NCBI GenBank assembly: GCA_019636795.1
Contig: JAHBWW010000005.1
Span: 1 to 64,000 of the forward strand
Length of the DNA: 64,000 bases
DNA from: Phycisphaeraceae bacterium
GTDB lineage: Bacteria; Planctomycetota; Phycisphaerae; Phycisphaerales; UBA1924
Direction: 5' to 3'
Every line of letters starts with the position of its first letter. Positions within the stretch are counted from its first letter, which is position 1. The position numbers and the translations under genes are program-made. Below are positions 42,421 through 54,471 of the stretch, piece by piece. A model generated the notes under the pieces. The model was not told where the DNA came from, did no database searches, and worked only from the letters and a program-made list of their open reading frames with translations.

Positions 42421-44505
42421 TCAGCAGTTCAGTTTGACATTGGCGCCATTCACGGCTGCGTCGCCGCTTGCCTCGATCTCAACCATGCCGCCAGAGCCGA
42501 CATGTGCGAGCGTGCCGCCCTCCATCCGGTTCACGATGCCCGCTGAGATGTTGAGCGCGCCGGTCTGTGTCAGCATGGCTGCGCCAGCGATGTTGGTAAG
42601 CGGGGCAGCGACGTTGCAGTTGACAGCTCCGGCCATGGTGACAACCACCCCGCTGATCGTGATAAAGCCTGCTTGATTCATATGAATCGTGCTTGCTCCG
42701 CACTTGAGGGTGATGCTTGTCCCTGCGTCGATGATGATGTTCTGCCCGACGCTGATCTGCTGATTCTCGCCCACCTGGCGAGTTTCGTTTACGCCGATGA
42801 CTACCAGTTCGTTGTTGCCGACTTTGCGGGAGCGGTCCACGCCGACTTCTCGCGTCTCGTTGTTGCCGACCGTATCGAGGCGGTCGTTAAGCACATTGTG
42901 CACTTCATCCTTCTGAGCGCGGATGAACAGCTTTTCCTTTTCTCCCTCATCGTGCATCGTGATCTCGTTGTGGCCGCCGCTGTGACCAAGGCTGTTCGAA
43001 CGCAGCGTCAACTGCATGGCAGCGGCTTTCATGTTCGGCGGGGCTGTTTCCCCCTTGGATGCATCGCGTCCGGCGTTGCTGACCGGAGGCATGCTCGCGC
43101 CGTTGTAGACGCGGCCCGTTATGATCGGGCGATCGGGGTTGCCTTCGAGGAAATCGACGATGACTTCCTGCCCGATGCGTGGGATCTGGATGCCGCCCCA
43201 GCCTTTTCCTGCCCATGGCTGGCTCGAACGGATCCAGCAAGAACTCTCCTGATCGTGTTGCCCGTAGCGATCCCAATGGAACTGAACTTTCACTCGGCCG
43301 TGCTTGTCTGTGTAGATCTCCTGATCGGCTGGACCTACGACCATCGCTGTCTGCGGGCCTTGAACGATCGGTCGTGATGAGCTGATTGCAGGCCGGAAGC
43401 GGCGTGTCGCTTCGATCGCATCGATTGATGATGTCACCACCATCTGCGGATCGCGTGCACCGCCCGATGACTCGTACTCATCGAGCGACAAGTCCAATTC
43501 CGAACGAGTTATAACGTAAGCTCCGACATTGAACGGGTCGTTGTCGATCGTCAGCCTTCGGCCAGCCTCGAGAGCACGCGATGATGTTCGTCCGCGAAAC
43601 TCCTGCTGGTCGTGATGCAACTGCTCGATGCGCACGCTGCTGTAGCGTTCGCCTGGCTCGTGGTTCAGATATCCGCCCGGATAGTCGTACACCTCAAACG
43701 TCGCTGCTGGCGGCGACCACGGCGCACGGGCTCGCGTGAGCAGGTGCTTGCCCGGGTTCTCAAAGTCGTAATCCGTGTGCGCGAAATTGCGAGGACGAAG
43801 ACGGCTCACGACCGACCAGCTCCACACGCGTTGGTCGAGCTCATGCTGGGCATCGGGCTCGATGTAAGGCAAAGCGGGACATGCTGGCGACGGCGCACAG
43901 GCCGGTGTATCGTCCATCAACACCAGTTCATGCTTGTGCCCGGAGTGTTCAAAGCGGTAGGAAATGCCTTCGTCCTCCATCAGTCGACTGACGAATGCGA
44001 GGGCGGATTCGCGATACTGGACGCAGTAATCCCGAGCCTCGTACGCATCCGAGAGTTCATCGCGAAAATCTACAAAACCATGATCGCGAAACACACGCTT
44101 GATGATTTCAGGAACCGTCATTGCCTGAAAGATGCGACAATCGGTCGACTGTTCGAGCAGCCGAAGCCAAGGCACTACCGTCGCGCGAAAGCACATCGTC
44201 CGACCCCGATCCGGCTCGCGCCGGCACGCCCAGACGTACCCATTGATCGGGCGCACCGTGCCGTCCGGCAGATCGATCTCAATCGACACGATCTGCCCGA
44301 CGAGCGCCCCCACATCGAGCATTCGATCATCGCTTCTCAACTCGAGTTCGTACTCGAACGGACGCGAAATCGATTCGGTTCCTGAAAGTCTGCGAAGCAG
44401 CACGGTGTCGGGTGCCAGTTCGGTCCATACGCGGACAGGACGCGAGCCATGCTTCCTGTGCAATTGGCAGGATTTTCTCAAAGCGTTGCGTGCCGACCGG
44501 ATCAT
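42421..44505 (-). CDS. vgrG: Type VI secretion tip protein VgrG
   Basis: A 694-residue VgrG. The gp27-like N-terminal half shows LLRRLSGTESISRPFEYELE and VGQIVSIEIDLPDG, and the gp44-like part DYCVQYRESALAFVSRLMED. The gp5-like OB-fold follows with EIYTDKHGRVKVQFHWDR and SQPWAGKGWGGIQIPRIGQE and VDFLEGNPDRPIITGRVYN. The needle region has VGNNETREVGVDRSRKVGNN repeats. VgrG trimers cap the Hcp tube and carry effectors. The start follows an AAGGGAG ribosome site. No other secretion genes (hcp, tssBC, clpV) lie in the window, so this is an orphan tip cassette with its PAAR partner. Confidence 0.93.
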   Translation of the reverse strand: MIRSARNALRKSCQLHRKHGSRPVRVWTELAPDTVLLRRLSGTESISRPFEYELELRSDDRMLDVGALVGQIVSIEIDLPDGTVRPINGYVWACRREPDRGRTMCFRATVVPWLRLLEQSTDCRIFQAMTVPEIIKRVFRDHGFVDFRDELSDAYEARDYCVQYRESALAFVSRLMEDEGISYRFEHSGHKHELVLMDDTPACAPSPACPALPYIEPDAQHELDQRVWSWSVVSRLRPRNFAHTDYDFENPGKHLLTRARAPWSPPAATFEVYDYPGGYLNHEPGERYSSVRIEQLHHDQQEFRGRTSSRALEAGRRLTIDNDPFNVGAYVITRSELDLSLDEYESSGGARDPQMVVTSSIDAIEATRRFRPAISSSRPIVQGPQTAMVVGPADQEIYTDKHGRVKVQFHWDRYGQHDQESSCWIRSSQPWAGKGWGGIQIPRIGQEVIVDFLEGNPDRPIITGRVYNGASMPPVSNAGRDASKGETAPPNMKAAAMQLTLRSNSLGHSGGHNEITMHDEGEKEKLFIRAQKDEVHNVLNDRLDTVGNNETREVGVDRSRKVGNNELVVIGVNETRQVGENQQISVGQNIIIDAGTSITLKCGASTIHMNQAGFITISGVVVTMAGAVNCNVAAPLTNIAGAAMLTQTGALNISAGIVNRMEGGTLAHVGSGGMVEIEASGDAAVNGANVKLNC

Positions 44506-44865
44506 AATGCAAGCTCCCTTCTTGACGAGTCATAAGCGGAATCCGCTCAGCTCTACTCCTGCTTGCGCCGTTTTGCAGGGCGATGTGCAACACAGGGAGC
44601 AAGTTGCAGGCAGGCCTATTCTGCTAGCGACGTGTCGCTGCTCAAGCATTTCCAGGATCAGACCAGTGCCCTTGCCTCGTCCTCGGAGCGAGAATACATC
44701 AAGGGAGGCATTTGGAATCTGATGGCAATCGGACGCCACTCTGGACTCCCCACGCGCGCTGTTGATTGGGCAAGGTCGCCATGGGTTGCAGCATACTTTG
44801 CATGCATGAAACGCCGCGATTCAGAAGGCAGCATCTGGTGGTTTAATCAACAGCAGTTGGAGGAC

Positions 44866-44988
44866 GTGCCAGTAGTCGCGCCGGCGTTTGGTGGCCGAGT
44901 CGGTGAGCGTGACGATCGCCTGGTTGTACCCGGCGCGGGTGCGGTAAGCGGGTGTCTTGGGCAGTTTGGGCGATGTGTTTCGGGCCAT
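44866..44988 (-). pseudogene. N-terminal remnant of a site-specific recombinase
   Basis: An ATG at 44988 opens MARNTSPKLPKTPAYRTRAG, then YNQAIVTLTDSATKRRRDYW, the typical N-terminus of planctomycete phage-type integrases (YRxRxGxxQAIVTLTDxxTxRRRDYWLGEYGT). After DYW, at about 44868, the similarity stops and the frame enters the antisense of the FRG fragment. So the recombinase has been cut to about 40 codons, presumably by the same event that cut FRG. It points away from tRNA-Pro. Confidence 0.6.
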
Positions 44989-45001
44989 CAGGAGCGTCTC
45001 C

Positions 45002-45039
45002 CGCAGAGTTGCGCGGTGTACACCGCGCGAATTTCTGCG
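45002..45039. repeat. 38-bp imperfect inverted repeat with 18-bp perfect palindrome
   Basis: Centre GCGCGGTGTACACCGCGC (45011-45028) is a perfect palindrome; outer arms CGCAGA (45002) and TCTGCG (45034) extend the symmetry. It lies between the recombinase remnant and tRNA-Pro. It may be a recombinase or resolvase binding site, a stem-loop in RNA, or a terminator without a T run. Confidence 0.6.
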
Positions 45040-45105
45040 TTGAGCCGCTCCGCCTTACGCTGGCGGGTATCCGAAAGTCCCAGATTCGGCGATACTTAAA
45101 CGAAA

Positions 45106-45179
45106 TCGGGGTGATAGGATTCGAACCTACGACCTTCTCGTCCCGAACGAGACGCGCTACCAAGCTGCGCTACACCCCG
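45106..45179 (-). tRNA. tRNA-Pro (anticodon CGG)
   Basis: 74 nt. The acceptor arms CGGGGTG / CACCCCG pair, the D region has AGCGCAGCTTGGTAGCGC, the anticodon loop is TTCGGGA inside CGTCTCG / CGAGAAG giving anticodon CGG, and the T arm has GGTTCGAATCC. CCA is not encoded (the 3' flank reads AATTT... on the RNA strand after the discriminator A). tRNA-Pro genes are common integration sites, and recombinase remains lie 120 bp downstream. Confidence 0.93.
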
Positions 45180-45304
45180 TCAAAATCAGGCCGGATCATA
45201 TCCCGCAGCCGCCAGGTCAGCCAGTGTTGCCCCTGCCCGTCGCCAGACCCAAATCACCGGGGCCCGCAAGCCGGTGGGTTTCAGGCCAGCGTCGCCACCT
45301 GGTT

Positions 45305-46087
45305 TCAGTTCTGCACCCGTTTAGGCTGCACGCTGTAGACGTTGTCATCCGTCGTTGACGGGTCGCCATCTTCGCCCGCCGAGTAAAAGTATGGCCTCGG
45401 GCTCGGGCACAGCCCGCCGTCGCTGTCGCCTACGAGATTCGCGGTGGCCTGACGATCTGCATCACTCAGGAAGTTACGACGGATTGTGCTTATCGCCAGA
45501 GCGCTGCGCAGCGTCGCGTCGCGGATCGGGCTTGCCGTCGCATCGGACAGGTTCACGCCTGCGCCAGCCTGGCCCACACTGCGTGTGCCCTGCAGCCACT
45601 CGCCGTCCCACGTCGGATGCACATACCGAATCGGGCGGTCCCAAGCGTCGAACACAGTGCGCAGCGAAGGCATCGGGCCACCTTCATCCGCGTCGTACAA
45701 CCGGACAAACTTCGGATTGATCTGGTCAATCGCCGCTGCAACTCCACCTGTGCCCTCAGCCTGCTTGAGAAAGAGTCCCAGCGTGTTGACAACCCGATCG
45801 CCGCCGCTCTGATACACACCGTCGATGACCGCGAAAGCGTTTGACGTCGAGCCGCTGGTCAACTCGATGCGCACGACAGGATCAGGGATCTTGCCGAGGC
45901 GATTAACATAGTCGGCCATCGCCGAGTCAAGCACCCGAATCGTGTCGGCAGTCGCGCGCGACTTGCCCGATTCGACGACCTTGCCGCCGACAATCACCGC
46001 AATCGCAGCCAGGATGCCGATGATGCCGATGACGACGAGAAGTTCGATCAGAGTGAACGCGGTTGCTCGCTTGTTCAATGACTGCAT
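45305..46087 (-). CDS. Type II secretion/type IV pilin-like protein (pseudopilin)
   Basis: A 260-residue protein beginning with a prepilin leader and hydrophobic helix: AFTLIELLVVIGIIGILAAI, where cleavage before Phe and the Glu5 position are typical. Next is a helix (GKVVESGKSRATADTIRVLD) and a large variable C-terminal part (DPSTTDDNVYSVQPKRVQN end). Such proteins build pseudopili or act as minor pilins. No other pilus genes are adjacent. The ATG at 46087 is chosen because the leader starts there; the long upstream frame overlaps secA and is rejected. Confidence 0.85.
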   Translation of the reverse strand: MQSLNKRATAFTLIELLVVIGIIGILAAIAVIVGGKVVESGKSRATADTIRVLDSAMADYVNRLGKIPDPVVRIELTSGSTSNAFAVIDGVYQSGGDRVVNTLGLFLKQAEGTGGVAAAIDQINPKFVRLYDADEGGPMPSLRTVFDAWDRPIRYVHPTWDGEWLQGTRSVGQAGAGVNLSDATASPIRDATLRSALAISTIRRNFLSDADRQATANLVGDSDGGLCPSPRPYFYSAGEDGDPSTTDDNVYSVQPKRVQN

Positions 46088-46257
46088 GGTGAGTTTCCGG
46101 TCAGCACACGCCAACGAATGCTCGCTGCCGAAGCAGGCGAACCCCAACGACTCCCGACCGGACCCGTTCAGTCGGAGAACACCGCGCCCGCGGCATCCTG
46201 CAAAGGGTATACGTCCCCGATGCCCCACAAGATCCGCCGATCCGCCGGGCAATGCCA

Positions 46258-50274
<4,017 letters not shown>

Positions 50275-50419
50275 GGGAATTCTTTCTTGTGCGCCGATTT
50301 CTCGGCGAATGTGGATCTCACTCGATCGCAGCACGACAAAACGTCACGCCGCTGAATACCGTCGACACGATGTTGTTGCTCAAACCGAATCGGACCGCGC
50401 ACGCGCAGGTCACGCCGAC

Positions 50420-50758
50420 TCACGCAGACATCGGTGGCGGGAGATCCATCAGGTGCGGGCCAAGCAGCGACACGTCAAGCCGCACATGCTCCGTATCTTG
50501 CGCCCTGGCAACGCAAACCATTGGCAGCGGGCGAACCGTCGGGCACTGCACCGGGGTTGCCGGAACCTCGCGATGATTCGCAGCCACGACCGAGCCGGAC
50601 ATCAGACACACCACAACATGGTTCATCAGCGGGCGCAACTGCGACCCGTGAGGAAGCCCCGCCGTCGCGCGTACCGAAAGCGTCAGGGCCAGCAGCAGCG
50701 TCACGCCGCCCAGATACACCCGCGTCAGTCCCGACCCGTCATGTCCAGGTTCGCTCAT
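50420..50758 (-). CDS. Small exported or membrane protein, unknown
   Basis: A 112-residue frame with a hydrophobic segment at about residues 14-33 (VYLGGVTLLLALTLSVRATA) that looks like a signal peptide or anchor, and a mature part with three Cys. It lies 145 bp upstream of secA on the same strand and overlaps a Pro/Arg-rich plus-strand frame that looks spurious. Codon use is plausible but no family is recognised. It may be real or accidental. Confidence 0.45.
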   Translation of the reverse strand: MSEPGHDGSGLTRVYLGGVTLLLALTLSVRATAGLPHGSQLRPLMNHVVVCLMSGSVVAANHREVPATPVQCPTVRPLPMVCVARAQDTEHVRLDVSLLGPHLMDLPPPMSA

Positions 50759-50924
50759 CCATCCCAATTATCGACCATCCGGGTGGCATAAGCAACTTTC
50801 AGGCCCATGCCATATTTTCCGCCCGTTTGAAGCCTGAACCCCCCGGACTTTTCCACAAACTGCACGCATCGCACCCCGACGCCCGATATCTTTGCCAGAC
50901 ACTGCGTCAGGCTACAGTCGCCTG

Positions 50925-51344
50925 ATGACTCACGACCCGACTCCATCGCGCGTCACGGAGGATGCCCAGCCCATGCTCGCCACTCGCCGCAGCCTTCCAA
51001 ACACCCGGCACTCCATCACCCACAAGTTCAGCGTCGGCAACTACGAGGGCTACCTCACCGTCGGCCTCTACGACGACGACCGCCCAGGCGAGATCTTCAT
51101 CAAGGTCGCCAAGGAGGGTTCCGCCCTCAGCGGCATGTGCCAGGCCTTCTGCCGCGCCTTCAGCATCAGCCTCCAGTACGGCCTGACTGTCGAGGACGCC
51201 GTCACCCGCTTCAAGGGCATGCGCTTCGAACCCATGGGCCCCACCAGCAACCCCGACATCCCCGAGTGCCAGTCCATCGTCGACTACGTCGCACGCTACC
51301 TCGAGCTGCACTACACCAGCCCGCGATCGCGACGTCCCGTCTGA
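50925..51344 (+). CDS. Free-standing TSCPD domain (ribonucleotide-reductase-like)
   Basis: A 139-residue protein consisting mostly of the C-terminal domain seen in adenosylcobalamin-dependent class II ribonucleotide reductases: RHSITHKFSVGNYEGYLTVG, DRPGEIFIKVAKEGSALSGM, FSISLQYGLTVEDAVTRFKG and FEPMGPTSNPDIPECQSIVD. The catalytic barrel is absent, so it is a detached domain that may act as a subunit or regulator of a reductase encoded elsewhere (NrdJb-like). The ATG at 50925 is chosen from the family N-terminus; the frame is open to 50892. No reductase gene is in the window. Confidence 0.8.
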   Translation: MTHDPTPSRVTEDAQPMLATRRSLPNTRHSITHKFSVGNYEGYLTVGLYDDDRPGEIFIKVAKEGSALSGMCQAFCRAFSISLQYGLTVEDAVTRFKGMRFEPMGPTSNPDIPECQSIVDYVARYLELHYTSPRSRRPV

Positions 51345-51382
51345 TCGGCCGCTCTTTCCCGCACCAGCGGATAGAGTCCCGG

Positions 51383-51748
51383 GTGAGTCTTTCGCTCGTT
51401 CTCATGCTTGGGTGGTGTGCGTCGCTGCTGGTCGCGCTCGCTGCGATTGCCTGCCGCGCCATTCGTTTTCGTGGCCGGGGCATGGCGATGGCCCTGCTCA
51501 CCCTTCCCGGCTGTGTGCTCATGTTTGCCGGGGTTGCGGCTTCCATCGGTCTGGCCGAGGGAGTCTGGACGGGCCGCAGCCTGGCATTCTGGGTCTTCGT
51601 GGGGATTGGCCTGAGCGGGCTGGGGCTCATGACCATTGGCGTGCGCAGTGCCCTTGAGCGGCCGATCCCTGCAGGCCACTGTCGCGGCTGTGGCTACGAC
51701 CTTGCCGGGCTGGCTGTGTGCCCCGAGTGCGGCAGGCCATCAGCCTGA
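51383..51748 (+). CDS. Membrane protein with C-terminal zinc ribbon
   Basis: A 121-residue protein with three hydrophobic segments and a terminal zinc-ribbon-like module GHCRGCGYDLAGLAVCPECG (Cys pairs CxxC...CxxC). This module is frequent at the ends of Phycisphaerae membrane proteins. The GTG at 51383 is used; an ATG at 51404 inside the first hydrophobic segment is an alternative. Function unknown. It follows the TSCPD gene by 38 bp in the same direction. Confidence 0.65.
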   Translation: MSLSLVLMLGWCASLLVALAAIACRAIRFRGRGMAMALLTLPGCVLMFAGVAASIGLAEGVWTGRSLAFWVFVGIGLSGLGLMTIGVRSALERPIPAGHCRGCGYDLAGLAVCPECGRPSA

Positions 51749-51781
51749 ACAGCCGGGCGCGGGCCGGGCATCAATGCACAA

Positions 51782-51803
51782 CGCCCGGGGAGTCTCCCGG
51801 GCG
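51782..51803. terminator. Hairpin between convergent genes
   Basis: Stem CGCCCGGG / CCCGGGCG (8 bp) with loop GAGTCT, between the zinc-ribbon protein and the HU gene. No T run follows on either strand, so it may be an imperfect terminator. Confidence 0.5.
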
Positions 51804-51853
51804 CTGTGTGGACTTCGTCTGATCGCGGCGTCTTAGGACACCCGGTCTTCGTC

Positions 51854-52228
51854 TTATGAAACCATGTCCTTGAGCCCCTTCATCGGGCGGACCTTCACGA
51901 CGTTGCGGGCCGGCTTGGCCTTGAACATCACTTCTTCCTTCGTGAACGGGTTGATGCCTTTGCGGGCCTTGGTGGCGGGCTTGCGCACCACGGTGATCTT
52001 CATCATCCCCGGCACGGTGAACTGTTCGGCTTTGCCCTTCTTGAGGTCGGCCGACACCATCGCGCTCATGGCGTCGAACACGCTGGCCACGTCCTTCTTG
52101 GTGATGTTGGCCTGCTCGGCGATGGTCGCGTAGATCTCGCTCTTGGTTCTGGGCTTGTCGGCTCCGACGATCTTGGCCGCCTTGGGGGCTGGTTTGCTGG
52201 CGGCTTTCTTTACGGTCTTCTTGGCCAT
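51854..52228 (-). CDS. HU-family DNA-binding protein with lysine-rich N-terminal extension
   Basis: A 124-residue HU/IHF-type histone-like protein that bends DNA. The core starts at about residue 28 with KSEIYATIAEQANITKKDVA and includes FTVPGMMKITVVRKPATKAR and the arm NPFTKEEVMFKAKPARNVVK. The first 27 residues are Lys/Ala/Pro-rich (KKTVKKAASKPAPKAAKIVG), like histone H1 tails and extended HU proteins of planctomycetes and actinobacteria. The ATG at 52228 follows a GGAG site. It is divergent from the dehydrogenase gene across 235 bp. Confidence 0.92.
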   Translation of the reverse strand: MAKKTVKKAASKPAPKAAKIVGADKPRTKSEIYATIAEQANITKKDVASVFDAMSAMVSADLKKGKAEQFTVPGMMKITVVRKPATKARKGINPFTKEEVMFKAKPARNVVKVRPMKGLKDMVS

Positions 52229-52463
52229 TGATGAGTTCTCCATTGCTCTGTGCAGAATTGCACGTATCGCGCACACTTGTACCGCACCAGCGGGCACCGG
52301 GCAAGTCGATTCGGCCGGAATTCTGTGCGATTGGCGCGATTTGTGCCATATTCCGCCACAATTCCCGCTGTTTGCCTCCGCTGTGTCCGTCTATCCACCT
52401 TGTTTTCCCGCACCGCCGGCGCGTCCGCGCACGCCCCGGGCCGGGCCGGTCTACGGTCTTCCC

Positions 52464-53441
52464 ATGACATCCACTCCCTCGCCTGCTCCCCGCATCGCGG
52501 TGTCGCGCACGCTCAGCGGCACGCTGTCTGTCCCCGGCGCGACGATCGATGTGCTTGGCGAGGCGCTGCCCACGCCCGCGGCCCTGGCCGAGTTTGCCCG
52601 CGGCGCGAGCATTCTCGTCACCATGTACACCGATCGGGTCGATGCCGCGCTGCTCGCGGCCGCCGGTGCGGGCCTGATGGGCGTGTGCAACGTTGCGGTC
52701 GGCGTCAACAACATCGACCTCGACGCCTGCCGCTCGGCCGGTGTCATCGTCACGAACACGCCCGACGCAGTGACCGAGGGCACGGCCGATCTGGCGTGGG
52801 CGCTGGTGCTGGCCGTCGCGCGGCGTCTGATCGAGGCCGACCGCTATGCCCGCAGCGCGGCGTATCCGGCCCGCGGCCCGCTGGGCATGGCCGAGATGCT
52901 CGGGCAGGATCTGACCGGCCGCACCCTGCACATCGTCGGGGCCGGGCGCATCGGCCTTGCGGTCGCCCACCGGGCCCGCGCGTGGGGCATGTCCATCCTT
53001 TACACCGCCCGCAGCCGCCACTGGGAGTTCGAACTCTCCCCCCTGGCCGCCGAACGCGTCGAGCTCGACGCCGGGCTGGCCCGGGCCGACGTAGTGAGCA
53101 TCCACACACCCCTGACCCCTGCCACCCACCACCTCATCGACGCCCGTCGCCTGGGGCTTTTGAAACCGTCGGCGATTCTGATCAACACCAGCCGCGGCCC
53201 GGTGATCGACGAGGCCGCGCTCGCGGCCCGTCTGCACGCCGGCGCCCTCTGGGGTGCCGGGCTGGATGTCTACGAGCGTGAGCCAGTGATCCATCCCGAC
53301 CTGCTGACCGCTCCCAACACGGTGCTGACCCCGCACATCGGCTCGGCAGCGGCCCGCTATCGCGAGGAAATGACAGCGATGGTCGCAGCGAATGCCGCCG
53401 CGATCCTGCGGGGCGAGCAACCCCCCAATCAGGTGAACTGA
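52464..53441 (+). CDS. D-2-hydroxyacid dehydrogenase (glyoxylate/hydroxypyruvate reductase-like)
   Basis: A 325-residue NAD-dependent D-2-hydroxyacid dehydrogenase. It has VCNVAVGVNNIDLDACRSAG, NTPDAVTEGTADLAWALVLA, the nucleotide site HIVGAGRIGLAVAHRARAWG, ILINTSRGPVIDEAAL with the catalytic Arg, GAGLDVYEREP with Glu, and TPHIGSA with the catalytic His. The order is that of glyoxylate or hydroxypyruvate reductases. It begins a plus-strand run of five metabolic genes with small gaps. The ATG at 52464 fits the family N-terminus. Confidence 0.9.
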   Translation: MTSTPSPAPRIAVSRTLSGTLSVPGATIDVLGEALPTPAALAEFARGASILVTMYTDRVDAALLAAAGAGLMGVCNVAVGVNNIDLDACRSAGVIVTNTPDAVTEGTADLAWALVLAVARRLIEADRYARSAAYPARGPLGMAEMLGQDLTGRTLHIVGAGRIGLAVAHRARAWGMSILYTARSRHWEFELSPLAAERVELDAGLARADVVSIHTPLTPATHHLIDARRLGLLKPSAILINTSRGPVIDEAALAARLHAGALWGAGLDVYEREPVIHPDLLTAPNTVLTPHIGSAAARYREEMTAMVAANAAAILRGEQPPNQVN

Positions 53442-53535
53442 GCAGCCCGCCGTTTCGGCTTCCCCCTCCGGCCCCGCGCTGGTCCGAGCGACCTAGGCTA
53501 CCAACCGGGCCTGAACCCCGGCTGGAGCATACCCC

Positions 53536-54468
53536 ATGAGCCTCGTCGTCACCGGCACCATCGGCATCGACACCGTCTATGTGCCCAGCGGAGAACACCG
53601 CGAGAACATCCTCGGCGGCTCGTGCGCCTACTTCGCCGCCGCCGCCAGCATCTACGGCCCCGTGTCGGTCGTCGCGGTCGTCGGCGAAGACTTCCCACCC
53701 GCCATGCGCCAGACGCTGGCCGGCTTTGCCAACGTCAACCTCGACGGCCTCGAGACCCGCCCCGGCCAGCGGACCTTCCGCTGGGGCGGCAAGTACATGA
53801 AGAACATGGATCAGCGCGAGACGCTCTACACCGAACTGGGCGTGCTCGAAGATGCGCCGCCCGAAATCCCCCACGCGCTGCGCTCAGCCGGGTTCGTGTT
53901 CCTGGCCAACAGCCACCCGGGCGTGCAGTACCACCTGCTGAGCCAGTTCGCCGACCCCGTGCTCGCGGTCGCCGACACCATGGACCTGTGGATCAATATC
54001 GCGCGCGACGAACTCGAGGTCCTGCTCGCCCACGTCGATGGGCTGGTGCTCAACTACGACGAGGCCGAACTGCTCACGGGCCTGGCCAACCCCGTCGCCG
54101 CCGGGCGCAAGATCCTCGAGGCCGGGCCGAGATTCGTCGTCATCAAGAAGGGAGAGCACGGCGCGATCCTCATCCATGAAGACGGGCTGGCCGCCTTGCC
54201 CGCCTACCCCGCCGAGCGCGTCATCGACCCCACCGGCGCCGGCGACACCTTCGCGGCCGGACTCATGGCCAACCTGGCCAGCGAGTACAAGTCCGGACGC
54301 GCGGTGGACCCCGGTTCGTTCGCCGCAGTCAGGCGGGCGATGGCCCACGGCACCGTCGTGGCCAGTTTCACCATCGAGTCGTTCAGCCTCGACCGCCTGG
54401 CAAGCCTCACCACCGGTGATGTGAACCAGAGATTCGACGAGTACGCCGCCATGATGCGGCTGGTGTGA
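53536..54468 (+). CDS. PfkB-family carbohydrate/nucleoside kinase
   Basis: A 310-residue ribokinase-like kinase. It shows NILGGSCAYFAAAASIYGPV (substrate side Gly motif), VVGEDFPPAMRQTLAGFANV, and the ATP/catalytic DPTGAGDTFAAGL with the catalytic Asp. The alcohol substrate (ribose, fructose, inosine, adenosine or other) is not readable. It is followed three bases later by a methyltransferase gene, and preceded by the dehydrogenase. Confidence 0.9.
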   Translation: MSLVVTGTIGIDTVYVPSGEHRENILGGSCAYFAAAASIYGPVSVVAVVGEDFPPAMRQTLAGFANVNLDGLETRPGQRTFRWGGKYMKNMDQRETLYTELGVLEDAPPEIPHALRSAGFVFLANSHPGVQYHLLSQFADPVLAVADTMDLWINIARDELEVLLAHVDGLVLNYDEAELLTGLANPVAAGRKILEAGPRFVVIKKGEHGAILIHEDGLAALPAYPAERVIDPTGAGDTFAAGLMANLASEYKSGRAVDPGSFAAVRRAMAHGTVVASFTIESFSLDRLASLTTGDVNQRFDEYAAMMRLV

Positions 54469-54471
54469 ACC

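Larger units (their letters stand above)
44563..45099 (+). pseudogene. FRG-domain fragment, 3' end replaced
   Basis: A plus-strand frame of 178 codons starting at TTG. Its codons 24-100 match an FRG domain: LLKHFQDQTSALASSSEREY, then IGRHSGLPTRAVDWARSP and WVAAYFACM, the usual HxGLPTRxxDW...AxYFA core. From about position 44866 the frame runs antisense through a recombinase remnant and then DNA without sense, so the true C-terminus is lost. The N-terminal FRG motif (yRGQ) is also missing. FRG proteins occur in mobile and defence-type islands; the function is unknown. This copy is broken at both ends. Confidence 0.6.

Noticed and set aside
50434-50925. A 163-codon plus-strand frame upstream of the TSCPD gene
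   Set aside because: Pro/Arg/Ser-rich and overlaps a more plausible minus-strand small protein; no motif.
51771-53420. A 549-codon minus-strand frame
   Set aside because: Runs across the HU gene in another frame and antisense to the dehydrogenase; not coding-like.
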